A stretch of 8,397 nt of DNA, taken from NCBI GenBank assembly GCA_018400355.1, contig JAGYMV010000026.1, positions 1-8,397 on the forward strand, in the 5' to 3' direction. Origin of the DNA: Wenzhouxiangella sp. (GTDB lineage Bacteria > Pseudomonadota > Gammaproteobacteria > Xanthomonadales > Wenzhouxiangellaceae). Made by a program: the position numbers and the translations under genes. Under the pieces are notes generated by a model. It ran no database searches and was not told where the DNA came from. It saw only the letters and a program-made list of their open reading frames with translations. Shown here in pieces: positions 1 to 6,421 of this stretch (positions within the stretch are counted from its first letter, which is position 1; every line of letters starts with the position of its first letter).

Positions 1-603
1 GGTGTGGTGTTGATGGCGGCTGATATTTTGATGTTCAATGCCTCGGTGGTTCCCGTTGGACGCGATCAACTCCAGCATTTGGAAATGGCCAGAGACATCG
101 CAGGGCGATTCAACCACCGATACGGCGAATACTTTGTCATGCCCGAAGGGCAGGTCGATGATCATGTCGCCACACTGCCCGGCACAGACGGTCGCAAAAT
201 GTCTAAAAGCTATGACAACACCATTCCTCTGTGGCTCCCAGAGAAAGCATTGCGAAAAGCCATCATGCGGATCAAGACCAATTCTCTCGAGCCCGGTGAG
301 CCCAAAGACCCCGATGACTCAGCGCTTTACTCAATTTACTGTGCGTTTGCGAATGCTGAGCAAAGAGCCGGCATGCGCCAAGCCTACATCGATGGGATCT
401 CTTGGGGCGAGGCCAAGCAACAGGTGTTTGAATTAATCAACGCCGAATTGGCAGAGCCACGGGCCCGTTATGAGGCCTTGATCGCCCAACCCGAAAAAGT
501 CGAAGAGATCTTACAAGCCGGCGCCAAACGCGCGCGGTCCTTGGCCGAACCTTTGATGGCCTCGTTGCGAGAAGCGGTTGGGATTCGGTCGTTGGCTCCA
601 TAA
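1..603 (+). CDS. trpS: Tryptophanyl-tRNA synthetase, 3' part (5' end outside the window)
   Basis: Charges tRNA-Trp with tryptophan in the cytoplasm (class I aminoacyl-tRNA synthetase). The frame is open from base 1, and 200 codons precede the TAA at 601-603. The visible part begins in the second half of the Rossmann catalytic fold: MAADILMFNA, then VPVGRDQLQHLEMARDIA, the segment that closes the active site in TrpRS. The class I signature KMSKS is intact at 196-210, in the context DGRKMSKSYDNT. The rest is the helical C-terminal domain that reads the anticodon. The N-terminal HIGH-type motif and the start codon lie upstream of the window, so the GTG at 4 is internal and not a start. The gene faces the end of rimK with a 30-base gap. 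Family assignment is secure; completeness cannot be judged. Confidence 0.96.
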   Translation, partial: GVVLMAADILMFNASVVPVGRDQLQHLEMARDIAGRFNHRYGEYFVMPEGQVDDHVATLPGTDGRKMSKSYDNTIPLWLPEKALRKAIMRIKTNSLEPGEPKDPDDSALYSIYCAFANAEQRAGMRQAYIDGISWGEAKQQVFELINAELAEPRARYEALIAQPEKVEEILQAGAKRARSLAEPLMASLREAVGIRSLAP

Positions 604-623
604 AGGCCGCACCAACCAAGACT

Positions 624-636
624 TAGACCAGGTCTA
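624..636. repeat. Short palindrome between convergent trpS and rimK ends
   Basis: TAGACC and GGTCTA flank a single central A. The right arm overlaps the rimK stop codon (634-636), and a run of four T follows on the plus strand at 640-643. It sits where a shared terminator for two convergent genes would be. As RNA, only about four base pairs can form once a minimal loop is allowed, so a strong intrinsic terminator is doubtful. No better terminator is visible in the gap. Confidence 0.25.
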
Positions 637-1539
637 GCCTTTTCCGCGGGTCCGAGTGCGGTCTTTGCGTGCGTTTTTCTCTAAAAACTCAATAATCAAA
701 TCGGCCACGTTTTTGCTGGTGGCCCCTTCAATCCCCTCAAGTCCAGGGGAAGAATTCACTTCCATCACCAGTGGGCCATGGTTGGAGCGAAGGATGTCGA
801 CCCCAGCCACGTTGAGTCCCATGATGCGCGCTGCCCGTGTGGCCACCGCACGTTCTTGTGGGGTGATTTTTACCACCTCGGCGGTGCCACCGCGGTGCAG
901 GTTGGACCGAAACTCACCCGGCAAAGCTTGGCGCTTAATCGCTGCCACGACCTTGTCACCGACCACAAAGCAGCGGATGTCAGCGCCACCAGCTTCTTTG
1001 ATGTATTCCTGGACCATGATGGATACGTTCAGCCCCATGAAGGCTTCCAGCACACTTTCAGCCGCCTTGCGGGTCTCGCACAACACCACACCAATACCTT
1101 GAGTGCCCTCAAGTAACTTGACCACCAAAGGCGCACCACCCACCATCTCGATCACATCACCAATGTCATCGGGTGCGCGGGCAAACCCGGTGACCGGCAT
1201 GCCGATGCCACGACGGGCAAGGAGTTGCAGTGAACGAAGTTTGTCCCGCGATCGGGTCACGGCCACCGATTCGTTGAGTGGGAAGGTGCCAATCATCTCA
1301 AACTGACGAAGGACAGCGGTGCCATAGAAAGTGATGGATGCACCAATTCTTGGGATGACCGCATCAAAAGGTTCGAGCTGTTCGCCACGGTAATGGATGG
1401 TGGGTCGGGCCGATGCGATGTTCATATAACAGCGTAAAGTGTCGACCACGCGCACCTCGTGCCCACGGGCTTCGGCAGCCTCAACCAGGCGTCTGGTCGA
1501 GTAGATGCTTTGACTGCGAGACAAAATGGCAATGCGCAT
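634..1539 (-). CDS. rimK: Ribosomal protein S6--L-glutamate ligase RimK
   Basis: ATP-grasp ligase that adds glutamate residues to the C-terminus of ribosomal protein S6 in the cytoplasm. The 301-residue product matches the 300-residue E. coli RimK closely over its whole length. An N-terminal domain begins MRIAILSRS and contains CYMNI and DAVIPRIG. ATP-binding lysines lie at 100 (RDKLRS) and 141 (VVKLLEGTQGIGV). The segment VQEYIKEAGGADIRC spans 176-190. Metal ligands are D248, E260 and N262 (GVDIL, MEVNSSPGLEGIE), with the same numbering as in E. coli. The tail is short and very basic (RKDRTRTRGKG). The start is ATG at 1537-1539: the homologue begins there, and AAGG lies 8 bases upstream. A frame extension to 1605 overlaps rimB and is not supported. 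It is last in the pdhABC-rimBK cluster, with one base between the rimB stop and this start. Confidence 0.96.
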   Translation of the reverse strand: MRIAILSRSQSIYSTRRLVEAAEARGHEVRVVDTLRCYMNIASARPTIHYRGEQLEPFDAVIPRIGASITFYGTAVLRQFEMIGTFPLNESVAVTRSRDKLRSLQLLARRGIGMPVTGFARAPDDIGDVIEMVGGAPLVVKLLEGTQGIGVVLCETRKAAESVLEAFMGLNVSIMVQEYIKEAGGADIRCFVVGDKVVAAIKRQALPGEFRSNLHRGGTAEVVKITPQERAVATRAARIMGLNVAGVDILRSNHGPLVMEVNSSPGLEGIEGATSKNVADLIIEFLEKNARKDRTRTRGKG

Positions 1540-1540
1540 G

Positions 1541-2023
1541 CTATGAACCTTGTATGGTTTGAGGGTCGGGCTTGCCCTGCAAGAATGTCCGTGCTGGGTA
1601 GACAATGGCGTGGTCTTTCATGGCAGCACGACCCAAAAGCATACGGTAACGCATTCGCTCACGGTTGGTGAGGGTAATGTCCACATTCCAGCGATGCGAG
1701 CCAATCACGATGGGGGTGTGAATGGTGAAGCGCTCCTCGATGTCTCCCGAGGTGTTTTTCACTCGGCGCATGTCCAGCAACTGCGCCTCACACGAGATAG
1801 AACGCTTCGCCCGCTCAAAGCCCATATGAACTTGAAAAGACACCCAGTCTTGGCCAGCTCTTTTGAACAAAGTCTGGTCGCTGGCGTGTAGGGCACAGGA
1901 TCTCGCACCCGTATCCACGCGTGCGCGAACAGCCGCGATACCCAAGGCCGGTAATGCCACCCACTCACAGGCGCCAATCACCAGCGGTGGGAGGTCGCCT
2001 GCCAAGAGCTCTTTGGCATTCAT
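1541..2023 (-). CDS. rimB: RimB-like retropepsin-type protease (family annotated as ATP-dependent zinc protease, DUF785)
   Basis: A 160-residue soluble protein of the small retropepsin-like family usually found next to rimK. In Pseudomonas the rimK partner RimB is reported to act on glutamates added to S6, opposing RimK. The diagnostic segment is ARVDTGARSCALHA near residues 34-47, with D37 as the presumed active-site aspartate. Two further family blocks are visible: RFTIHTPIVIGSHRW, and near the C-terminus MRYRMLLGRAAMKDHAIV. There is no signal peptide or membrane segment. The ATG at 2021-2023 lies 11 bases after the pdhC stop, with only a weak GAG-type ribosome site, which suggests translational coupling. 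The stop TAG (1541-1543) is one base from the rimK start. No rimA-like small gene is present. The family call is firm; actual protease activity is inferred from the family. Confidence 0.87.
   Translation of the reverse strand: MNAKELLAGDLPPLVIGACEWVALPALGIAAVRARVDTGARSCALHASDQTLFKRAGQDWVSFQVHMGFERAKRSISCEAQLLDMRRVKNTSGDIEERFTIHTPIVIGSHRWNVDITLTNRERMRYRMLLGRAAMKDHAIVYPARTFLQGKPDPQTIQGS
1548..1551 (-). promoter_or_regulatory. Ribosome binding site of rimK
   Basis: AAGG on the minus strand, 8 bases before the ATG at 1539 and inside the last codons of rimB. It supports the 301-residue start over the longer reading frame that opens at 1605. Confidence 0.6.
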
Positions 2024-2034
2024 CTCGACCCGCT

Positions 2035-3261
2035 CTAGTGCGGCAAAGCAAGATCTTTGAGCATGGCTTGCAAGAATCTGGCGGCTTCGCCTCCAGTGCA
2101 GGCTCTGTGATCAAAGGTCAGAGACAAAGGCATCATGCGATGAACTTCCACACCACCCAAGACAGGCACCACTTCATGGCGTAGCTTCCCCGCTGCGACA
2201 ATCGTCACGCAGGGTGGGGTGATCACTGGCGTGGCGTAGCGACCCGCGAATTTGCCAAAGTTGGATAAGACGATGGTGTAGTCCTTGAGCTCATCGGCGG
2301 GAATGCTTCGGTTGGTGGCGTTGTCCCGCAATCGATTGATGTCTTGACGAAGCGCGCTCCGGTCTTTTTGGTTGACGTCTCGAAGGGCGGCCACCAAAAG
2401 GCCTTCAGGCGTATCAACCGCGACACCCACGTGCATGGATTTGTGTACCATGCGAACGCCATTGTCTCCGTCGAACCAAGCGTTCAAACCGGGTTCAACC
2501 TGCGCGCCCGCCCACAATGCCCGAATCAACCGAGCGGTGATGTCTTCGTCGCTGGCCCAGGCTTGAATGTCGGCATCATCCATCAAGGTGGTGGGGACCA
2601 CTTGTTGATGAGATTCGCTCATGGCACGGGCCATGGTTCTGCGGGTGCCTCGCAAAGGCTCCCACTCGCCAGTGGCTTGGGTTGGCGAGGGTTGAACGGC
2701 GCTTGGTCTGCTGGTTTTTGCTGTCGCGGGTGTGGCTTTTGGTCCATCTGCCGCGGCTTTTTTGACATCGGCGGCCGTGATCACGCCCCCTTTGCCACTG
2801 GGTGTGCAATGGGCGGGATCCACTTTGAGTTTCTTTGCCAAGGCTCTAACGGCCGGCGTCATTTTGAACTCGCCGACACTCGATAGATGCTCTTGCAAGA
2901 CCTCGTTGCCTGCTTCAACATTCCCCACCACGGTGCCGCTGTCATCTCTTTTTTTCGATGTTTCGCCGGATGGCGTGCCAGGCTGGCTTGGCTTTTCCTT
3001 TGGCTTGGCTGAGGCGTTGTCCTCTCCAGCGACTTCAAACTCCGCCAGCGGTGCGCCTGTTTTAATCACGTCTCCCGCTTGGCCATGGAAGCGCACGATG
3101 CGGCCAGTAAAAGGACTGGGCACCTCAACAATCGCCTTGGCCGTTTCCATCGAGATCATCGGCTGATCAAGGGTGACCTCATCGCCTTCTTTAACCAACC
3201 ACTCGACGATCTCAGCATCGGGCAAGCCTTCGCCCAAATCAGGCAGATGAAACGTTTTCAT
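2035..3261 (-). CDS. pdhC: Dihydrolipoamide acyltransferase (E2) of a 2-oxo acid dehydrogenase, probably pyruvate dehydrogenase
   Basis: Core subunit that passes the acyl group from E1 to CoA through a swinging lipoyl arm. In the 408 residues: one lipoyl domain at 1-77, with the lipoylated lysine K42 in METAKA; a charged flexible linker at about 80-130; a peripheral-subunit-binding domain at about 133-170 (MTPAVRALAKKLKVDP to ITAADVKKAA) that docks E1 and E3; an Ala/Thr/Pro-rich linker at about 171-198; then the catalytic domain. The active-site histidine is H385 in FDHRACTGG. The usual motif is HxxxDG, but here the aspartate position is T389 (codon 2095-2097). The start ATG overlaps the pdhB stop in ATGA, with GGAGG 4 bases upstream. 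Acetyl-CoA production from pyruvate is the best guess from resemblance of the neighbouring E1 subunits to Legionella-type PdhAB; a branched-chain oxo-acid complex is the alternative. Confidence 0.9.
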   Translation of the reverse strand: MKTFHLPDLGEGLPDAEIVEWLVKEGDEVTLDQPMISMETAKAIVEVPSPFTGRIVRFHGQAGDVIKTGAPLAEFEVAGEDNASAKPKEKPSQPGTPSGETSKKRDDSGTVVGNVEAGNEVLQEHLSSVGEFKMTPAVRALAKKLKVDPAHCTPSGKGGVITAADVKKAAADGPKATPATAKTSRPSAVQPSPTQATGEWEPLRGTRRTMARAMSESHQQVVPTTLMDDADIQAWASDEDITARLIRALWAGAQVEPGLNAWFDGDNGVRMVHKSMHVGVAVDTPEGLLVAALRDVNQKDRSALRQDINRLRDNATNRSIPADELKDYTIVLSNFGKFAGRYATPVITPPCVTIVAAGKLRHEVVPVLGGVEVHRMMPLSLTFDHRACTGGEAARFLQAMLKDLALPH

Positions 3262-4238
3262 GAAACCTCCAACACAGCATCTATGGCATCGAGGATGCGG
3301 CGCACACTCGGCATATATTTCATTTCGTTGCGGTACAGCGGCATGATGGTGTCATAGCCACAAACCCGCTTGACCGGGGCCAGAAGGCTAAACAAACCCG
3401 CGTCCGCCAATCCAGCGGCAATTTCGCTGGCCACGCCACAATGCTTGGGTGCCTCTTGGATGATGACGCAGCGCCCAGTCCGCCCCACAGACTCGATGAT
3501 GGTGTCCATGTCCAATGGAGAGATGGTGGCCACATCAATGACTTCTGCTTGAATGCCACGACCCGCCAACTCATCGGCAGCCGCCAAAGTTTCTTTGATC
3601 ATCGCGCCCCAGCTCACCAGGGTGATGTCAGCGCCGTCTCTTAGGGTAAAGCACACATCGAGTGGCAGTTCCTCGCCATCGTCAATGACTTCTTCTTTCT
3701 GCCAACGATAAATTCGTTTGGGCTCCATGAAAATCACAGGATCTGGATCTCGGATGGCCGCGAGTAACAGGCCATAAGCGCGCGCAGGCGAGGAGGGGAT
3801 GACCACCCGAATGCCTGGCATGTGCGCAAACAAGGCCTCTGGGCTTTCTGAATGGTGTTCTGGGGCGTGGATGCCACCACCACTAGGGAACCTCAACACC
3901 ATTGGGCAACTGAGCCGGCCGCGGGTTCTGTTTCTCATGCGACCAGCGTGGCACATGATGTGATCGATCATGGGCATGCTGAACCCACAAAACTGCGCTT
4001 CTGCAATGGGCTTCATGCCTTGTGCGGCCATGCCAACGCTCATGCCGGCGATCATCACCTCAGCCAGTGGGGTGTCCAGTACGCGGTCACCGCCAAAGCG
4101 GGCCTGCAGGCCAGCTGTAGCCCGAAAAACGCCCCCGTTGACGCCCACATCCTCGCCCAGGACAACCACACTTGGGTCTTCTTCTAGCGCGCGGGCCAGT
4201 GCCAGGGTCACCCCTTCGATGAGAGTAATCTCAGACAT
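3258..4238 (-). CDS. pdhB: 2-oxo acid dehydrogenase E1 component, beta subunit (probably pyruvate dehydrogenase)
   Basis: Pairs with E1 alpha to form the thiamine-diphosphate-dependent decarboxylase of the complex. At 326 residues it has the usual length for the family. Visible landmarks are VVLGEDVG (E29), DTPLAE with E60 (the conserved glutamate that activates the thiamine ring), the block HAGRMRNRTRGRLSCPMVLR, and the active-site segment GGGIHAPEHHSESPEA with H128 and H129. VVIPSSPARAYGLL follows, then the C-terminal transketolase-like domain from about residue 200, with ITLVSWGAMI and the conserved VCGYDTIMP. The ATG at 4236-4238 shares one base with the pdhA stop (TGATG). A strong GGAGGG lies 8 bases upstream, inside pdhA. 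It resembles PdhB of the heterotetrameric type; substrate choice between pyruvate and branched-chain oxo acids is inferred. Confidence 0.92.
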   Translation of the reverse strand: MSEITLIEGVTLALARALEEDPSVVVLGEDVGVNGGVFRATAGLQARFGGDRVLDTPLAEVMIAGMSVGMAAQGMKPIAEAQFCGFSMPMIDHIMCHAGRMRNRTRGRLSCPMVLRFPSGGGIHAPEHHSESPEALFAHMPGIRVVIPSSPARAYGLLLAAIRDPDPVIFMEPKRIYRWQKEEVIDDGEELPLDVCFTLRDGADITLVSWGAMIKETLAAADELAGRGIQAEVIDVATISPLDMDTIIESVGRTGRCVIIQEAPKHCGVASEIAAGLADAGLFSLLAPVKRVCGYDTIMPLYRNEMKYMPSVRRILDAIDAVLEVS

Positions 4239-5338
4239 CAGTGGTGCCCTCCATCTTCTGGGTAGCGTTCGGCATATGCGCGTTGTTCCACCAAATCATG
4301 GGGCAATTCTTTGAACATGTAATCAAACATCGCTGTCACGGGTTGCGGGTTGTTCTCGACTTGATCGATGTAGTGGTCAACTGCTGCTTGAACCTCAGCA
4401 CTGGCCTCGGCCACCCACGCCTCTTCTTGGGCATCGTCCCACGCACCCGATTGGGTCAAATAACGGCGCAAACGGATCATCGGCTCGCGATCCCAGGCCG
4501 CTTTGACTTCATCGTCTGGGCGATAGCGCGTGGCATCATCGGCTGTGGTGTGGTCGGACAAACGATAGGTCATCATCTCGATGACGACAGAACCCTTGCC
4601 CGCGCGCGCCGCTTCAATCGCTTCTTCCATGGCCCATAAGCAAGCAATCAAATCGTTGCCGTCCACCTGGATGCTGGTCAGCCCTCCAGCGATGCCTTTC
4701 TGGGCCAAAGTGGCGGCTTGGTTTTGGCTGGAGCGGGGGACGGATATCGCCCATTGGTTGTTCATGATGATCAAGACCAGGGGCAATTGATAAGCACTGG
4801 CGGCATTGATCGCTTCTAGAAAATCACCCTTGGAGCTGCCACCATCGCCCACAACGCTCACCGCCACGCGGGCTTCTTTGCGGAGTTTGAATGCCAAAGC
4901 GGCGCCCGCTGCATGCAGACACTGAGTGGCAATTGGAACGCACCATGAAAAATCATGGCCTGCGTTTTTAAAATCATTGCCACGCTCATCACCACCCCAG
5001 TAGAGGAGCACATCACTCATCTCAACACCACGGTAAAATTGCGCGCCATATTCTCGGTACATGGGCGCGAAGCAATCTTCTTTTTTCATGGCAGCGCCGA
5101 TGGCCACATGCGCAGCTTCATGGCCAAGCGATGAGGCATAGGTCCCAAGCTTGCCGGTTCGCTGCAAAGCCACCGCTTTTTTGTCAAACAAACGGGTTTT
5201 GACCATGAGCTTGTAGAGCGTTTTCAAGCGATCGAGGTCTTTGGCCAAGGCGGGCACTTTGACGCCTTGGACCAGATTCCCGTCGACGCCTAAGAACTGG
5301 AAGTAGTCAACTTTGAAAGTATTGGAGCGATCGGTCAT
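4238..5338 (-). CDS. pdhA: 2-oxo acid dehydrogenase E1 component, alpha subunit (probably pyruvate dehydrogenase)
   Basis: Catalytic alpha subunit, 366 residues. It decarboxylates the 2-oxo acid on thiamine diphosphate and acylates the E2 lipoyl arm. The thiamine-diphosphate/Mg motif is complete: GDG at 164-166, 26 residues, then NN at 193-194, followed by QWAIS. The segment LGTYASSLGHEAAHVAIG and LLYWGGDERGNDF are typical of bacterial PdhA with an alpha2beta2 E1. The loop YRLSDHTTADDATRYR (H263) contacts the cofactor and substrate. The C-terminal MFDYMFKELPHDLVEQR is shared with branched-chain E1 alpha, so that substrate is not fully excluded. The start is ATG at 5336-5338, with AGG 8 bases upstream. 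A 16-residue extension to 5386 would run through the predicted promoter and is rejected. It is the first gene of the pdhABC-rimBK operon. Confidence 0.92.
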   Translation of the reverse strand: MTDRSNTFKVDYFQFLGVDGNLVQGVKVPALAKDLDRLKTLYKLMVKTRLFDKKAVALQRTGKLGTYASSLGHEAAHVAIGAAMKKEDCFAPMYREYGAQFYRGVEMSDVLLYWGGDERGNDFKNAGHDFSWCVPIATQCLHAAGAALAFKLRKEARVAVSVVGDGGSSKGDFLEAINAASAYQLPLVLIIMNNQWAISVPRSSQNQAATLAQKGIAGGLTSIQVDGNDLIACLWAMEEAIEAARAGKGSVVIEMMTYRLSDHTTADDATRYRPDDEVKAAWDREPMIRLRRYLTQSGAWDDAQEEAWVAEASAEVQAAVDHYIDQVENNPQPVTAMFDYMFKELPHDLVEQRAYAERYPEDGGHH

Positions 5339-5357
5339 CGAATGAACCTGTAAAGAA

Positions 5358-5376
5358 ATAATCAATGGCTGATTAT
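5358..5376. promoter_or_regulatory. Perfect inverted repeat, candidate operator of the pdh operon
   Basis: ATAATCA, five bases (ATGGC), then TGATTAT: a 7-bp perfect dyad, 19 bases in all. It covers five of the six -10 bases of the pdhA promoter (5372-5377) and the expected start of transcription near 5365, where a bound dimer would block initiation. It does not match the ATTGGT/ACCAAT type of the enterobacterial PdhR operator as I know it. The regulator is unknown. The dyad is too AT-rich and too far from any T-run to be a terminator. Confidence 0.5.
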
Positions 5377-5400
5377 ACGCCCCCACCGACTGGCTTTGAA
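5372..5400 (-). promoter_or_regulatory. Sigma70-type promoter of pdhA operon
   Basis: On the minus strand the -35 candidate is TTCAAA (5395-5400, four of six consensus bases). An exact 17-base spacer follows, then a perfect TATAAT (5372-5377). Transcription would begin near 5365, giving a leader of about 26 bases before the pdhA ATG at 5338. This is the best promoter in the window. It also argues that translation cannot begin at the upstream in-frame ATG ending at 5386. Confidence 0.65.
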
Positions 5401-5448
5401 ATCCCCAAAAAGCGATACACTGGCCCTATATCCATTGAACAAAGCCCT

Positions 5449-5456
5449 TAAGGAGG
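5449..5456 (+). promoter_or_regulatory. Full-length Shine-Dalgarno sequence of kynA
   Basis: TAAGGAGG is complementary over all 8 bases to the usual 3' tail of 16S rRNA. It lies 9 bases before the ATG at 5466 and only 3 bases before the in-frame TTG at 5460, which decides the start in favour of the ATG. No convincing -35/-10 pair for kynA is visible upstream: TTGAAA at 5396-5401 and TATATC at 5427-5432 are 25 bases apart. Confidence 0.8.
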
Positions 5457-5465
5457 CCCTTGGCC

Positions 5466-6302
5466 ATGACTGAGAGAGACTTAGAGCCTGATATTCATAC
5501 CGATTTTTCTGATCGGCTCGATTATGGGGGGTATTTGGGGCTCGAACAGATCCTGAGTGCCCAAAAGCCGTTGAGCGACCCGGCACACCACGATGAGCTG
5601 TTGTTCATCATCCAGCACCAAACCTCTGAGCTTTGGTTCAAGTTGATCATCCATGAGTTACAAGCGGCCATGGCGCATTTGGCCAATGACCAGCCCGACC
5701 CCTGCATGAAGATTTTGGCGCGGGTGAAGCTGGTGCAACAACAGCTTTTTAATCAGTGGGGCGTATTAGAGACTTTGACCCCAAGCGAATACATGCAGTT
5801 TCGTGGCGTGTTGGGTCAGGCCTCTGGTTTTCAATCTTTCCAATACCGCCTGGTTGAGTTTTTGTTGGGCAATAAGAATGACCGCATCCCAGCGGTCTTC
5901 AAGCACCAACCTGCAGCCCATGAAGCGTTGATGGTGGCCTTGCATGCCCCGAGTCTATACGATGAGTTTTTGCAATTCTTGGGGCGTTCGGGCCATGCGG
6001 TGCCAGAAGGTTGCTTGCAACGAGACTGGTCGATGCCTTATGAGCGACACCCCGATCTGGTGCCTGTGTTTGTCAAGATCTATCAAGCCCCGCAAACCTA
6101 TTGGGCTGAATACGCGTTGTGTGAGCGCTTGATCGATGTGGAAGAGTCTTTTCAGTTGTGGCGTTTCCGACACATGAAAACGGTGGAGCGGATCATTGGT
6201 TTTCGGCGGGGAACCGGCGGTTCATCGGGGGTGGGTTTCTTGAAAAAAGCCTTGGAGCTGGAGTTTTTCCCAGAATTGCTGGATGTTCGGACCGAGCTCT
6301 AG
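5466..6302 (+). CDS. kynA: Tryptophan 2,3-dioxygenase
   Basis: Haem enzyme that opens the indole ring of L-tryptophan with O2 to give N-formylkynurenine, the first step of the kynurenine pathway, in the cytoplasm. The 278-residue product carries the family blocks: LDYGGYLGLEQIL (18-30); HHDELLFIIQHQTSELWFKL (41-60) with active-site H51; FRGVLGQASGFQSFQYR (112-128) with R113, which binds the substrate carboxylate; RFRHMKTVERIIG with the axial haem ligand H236; and GTGGSSGVGFLKKAL with T250. These match X. campestris H55, R117, H240 and T254 with a constant offset of four. The C-terminus ends in FFPELLDVRTEL as usual. The gene diverges from pdhA. No kynureninase or formamidase gene lies next to it in the window, so any rest of the pathway is elsewhere. 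Confidence 0.97.
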   Translation: MTERDLEPDIHTDFSDRLDYGGYLGLEQILSAQKPLSDPAHHDELLFIIQHQTSELWFKLIIHELQAAMAHLANDQPDPCMKILARVKLVQQQLFNQWGVLETLTPSEYMQFRGVLGQASGFQSFQYRLVEFLLGNKNDRIPAVFKHQPAAHEALMVALHAPSLYDEFLQFLGRSGHAVPEGCLQRDWSMPYERHPDLVPVFVKIYQAPQTYWAEYALCERLIDVEESFQLWRFRHMKTVERIIGFRRGTGGSSGVGFLKKALELEFFPELLDVRTEL

Positions 6303-6306
6303 GCCC

Positions 6307-6337
6307 TTGGAACAGGGGTTGGGGTTTGTGTCATAAT
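6307..6337 (+). promoter_or_regulatory. Candidate promoter of the acylase gene (extended -10)
   Basis: CATAAT at 6332-6337 matches the -10 consensus at five of six bases and is preceded by TG plus one base (6329-6331), an extended -10. The nearest -35-like hexamer, TTGGAA at 6307-6312, is 19 bases away, longer than ideal. The start would fall near 6344, leaving a leader of about 78 bases. This suggests transcription separate from kynA. The short CCCT/AGGG complementarity after the kynA stop is too weak to call a terminator. Confidence 0.4.
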
Positions 6338-6409
6338 CAGGACAAAAGAACCAAATACAAGGTCGCAAGATAAGCGGCTCATCCTCAATAAAATCGCATC
6401 ACGCGGGGT

Positions 6410-6414
6410 AGGAG
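6410..6414 (+). promoter_or_regulatory. Ribosome binding site of the acylase gene
   Basis: AGGAG, 7 bases before the ATG at 6422. It fixes the start immediately in front of a good signal peptide. Confidence 0.8.
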
Positions 6415-6421
6415 ATTTAAC

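Noticed and set aside
656..1116. Plus-strand open frames of 148 and 112 codons opposite rimK
   Set aside because: They lie antisense to a highly conserved RimK, have no recognisable domain and no ribosome site, and reflect codon bias of the real gene.
1540..1605. Longer start for RimK at 1605 (22 extra residues)
   Set aside because: The extension overlaps rimB coding sequence and has no counterpart in E. coli RimK; AAGG sits correctly in front of the ATG at 1539.
2344..2886. Plus-strand 180-codon open frame opposite pdhC
   Set aside because: It is antisense to the E2 linker and catalytic domain, with low-complexity Gly/Arg/Cys-rich content and no family features.
3852..4314. Plus-strand open frames opposite pdhB and the end of pdhA
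   Set aside because: They are fully antisense to conserved E1 beta segments, overlap each other in different frames and resemble no protein I know.
5339..5386. Longer start for PdhA at 5386 (16 extra residues)
   Set aside because: It would begin upstream of the predicted -10 box and transcription start; AGG is properly spaced before the ATG at 5338.
5460..5465. TTG start for KynA at 5460
   Set aside because: Only 3 bases from the Shine-Dalgarno sequence, against 9 for the ATG at 5466.
1..6302. Idea that trpS and kynA form a tryptophan-themed island around the pdh operon
   Set aside because: They are separated by a 4.7-kb operon on the other strand with no shared regulatory sequence visible; chance proximity is enough.
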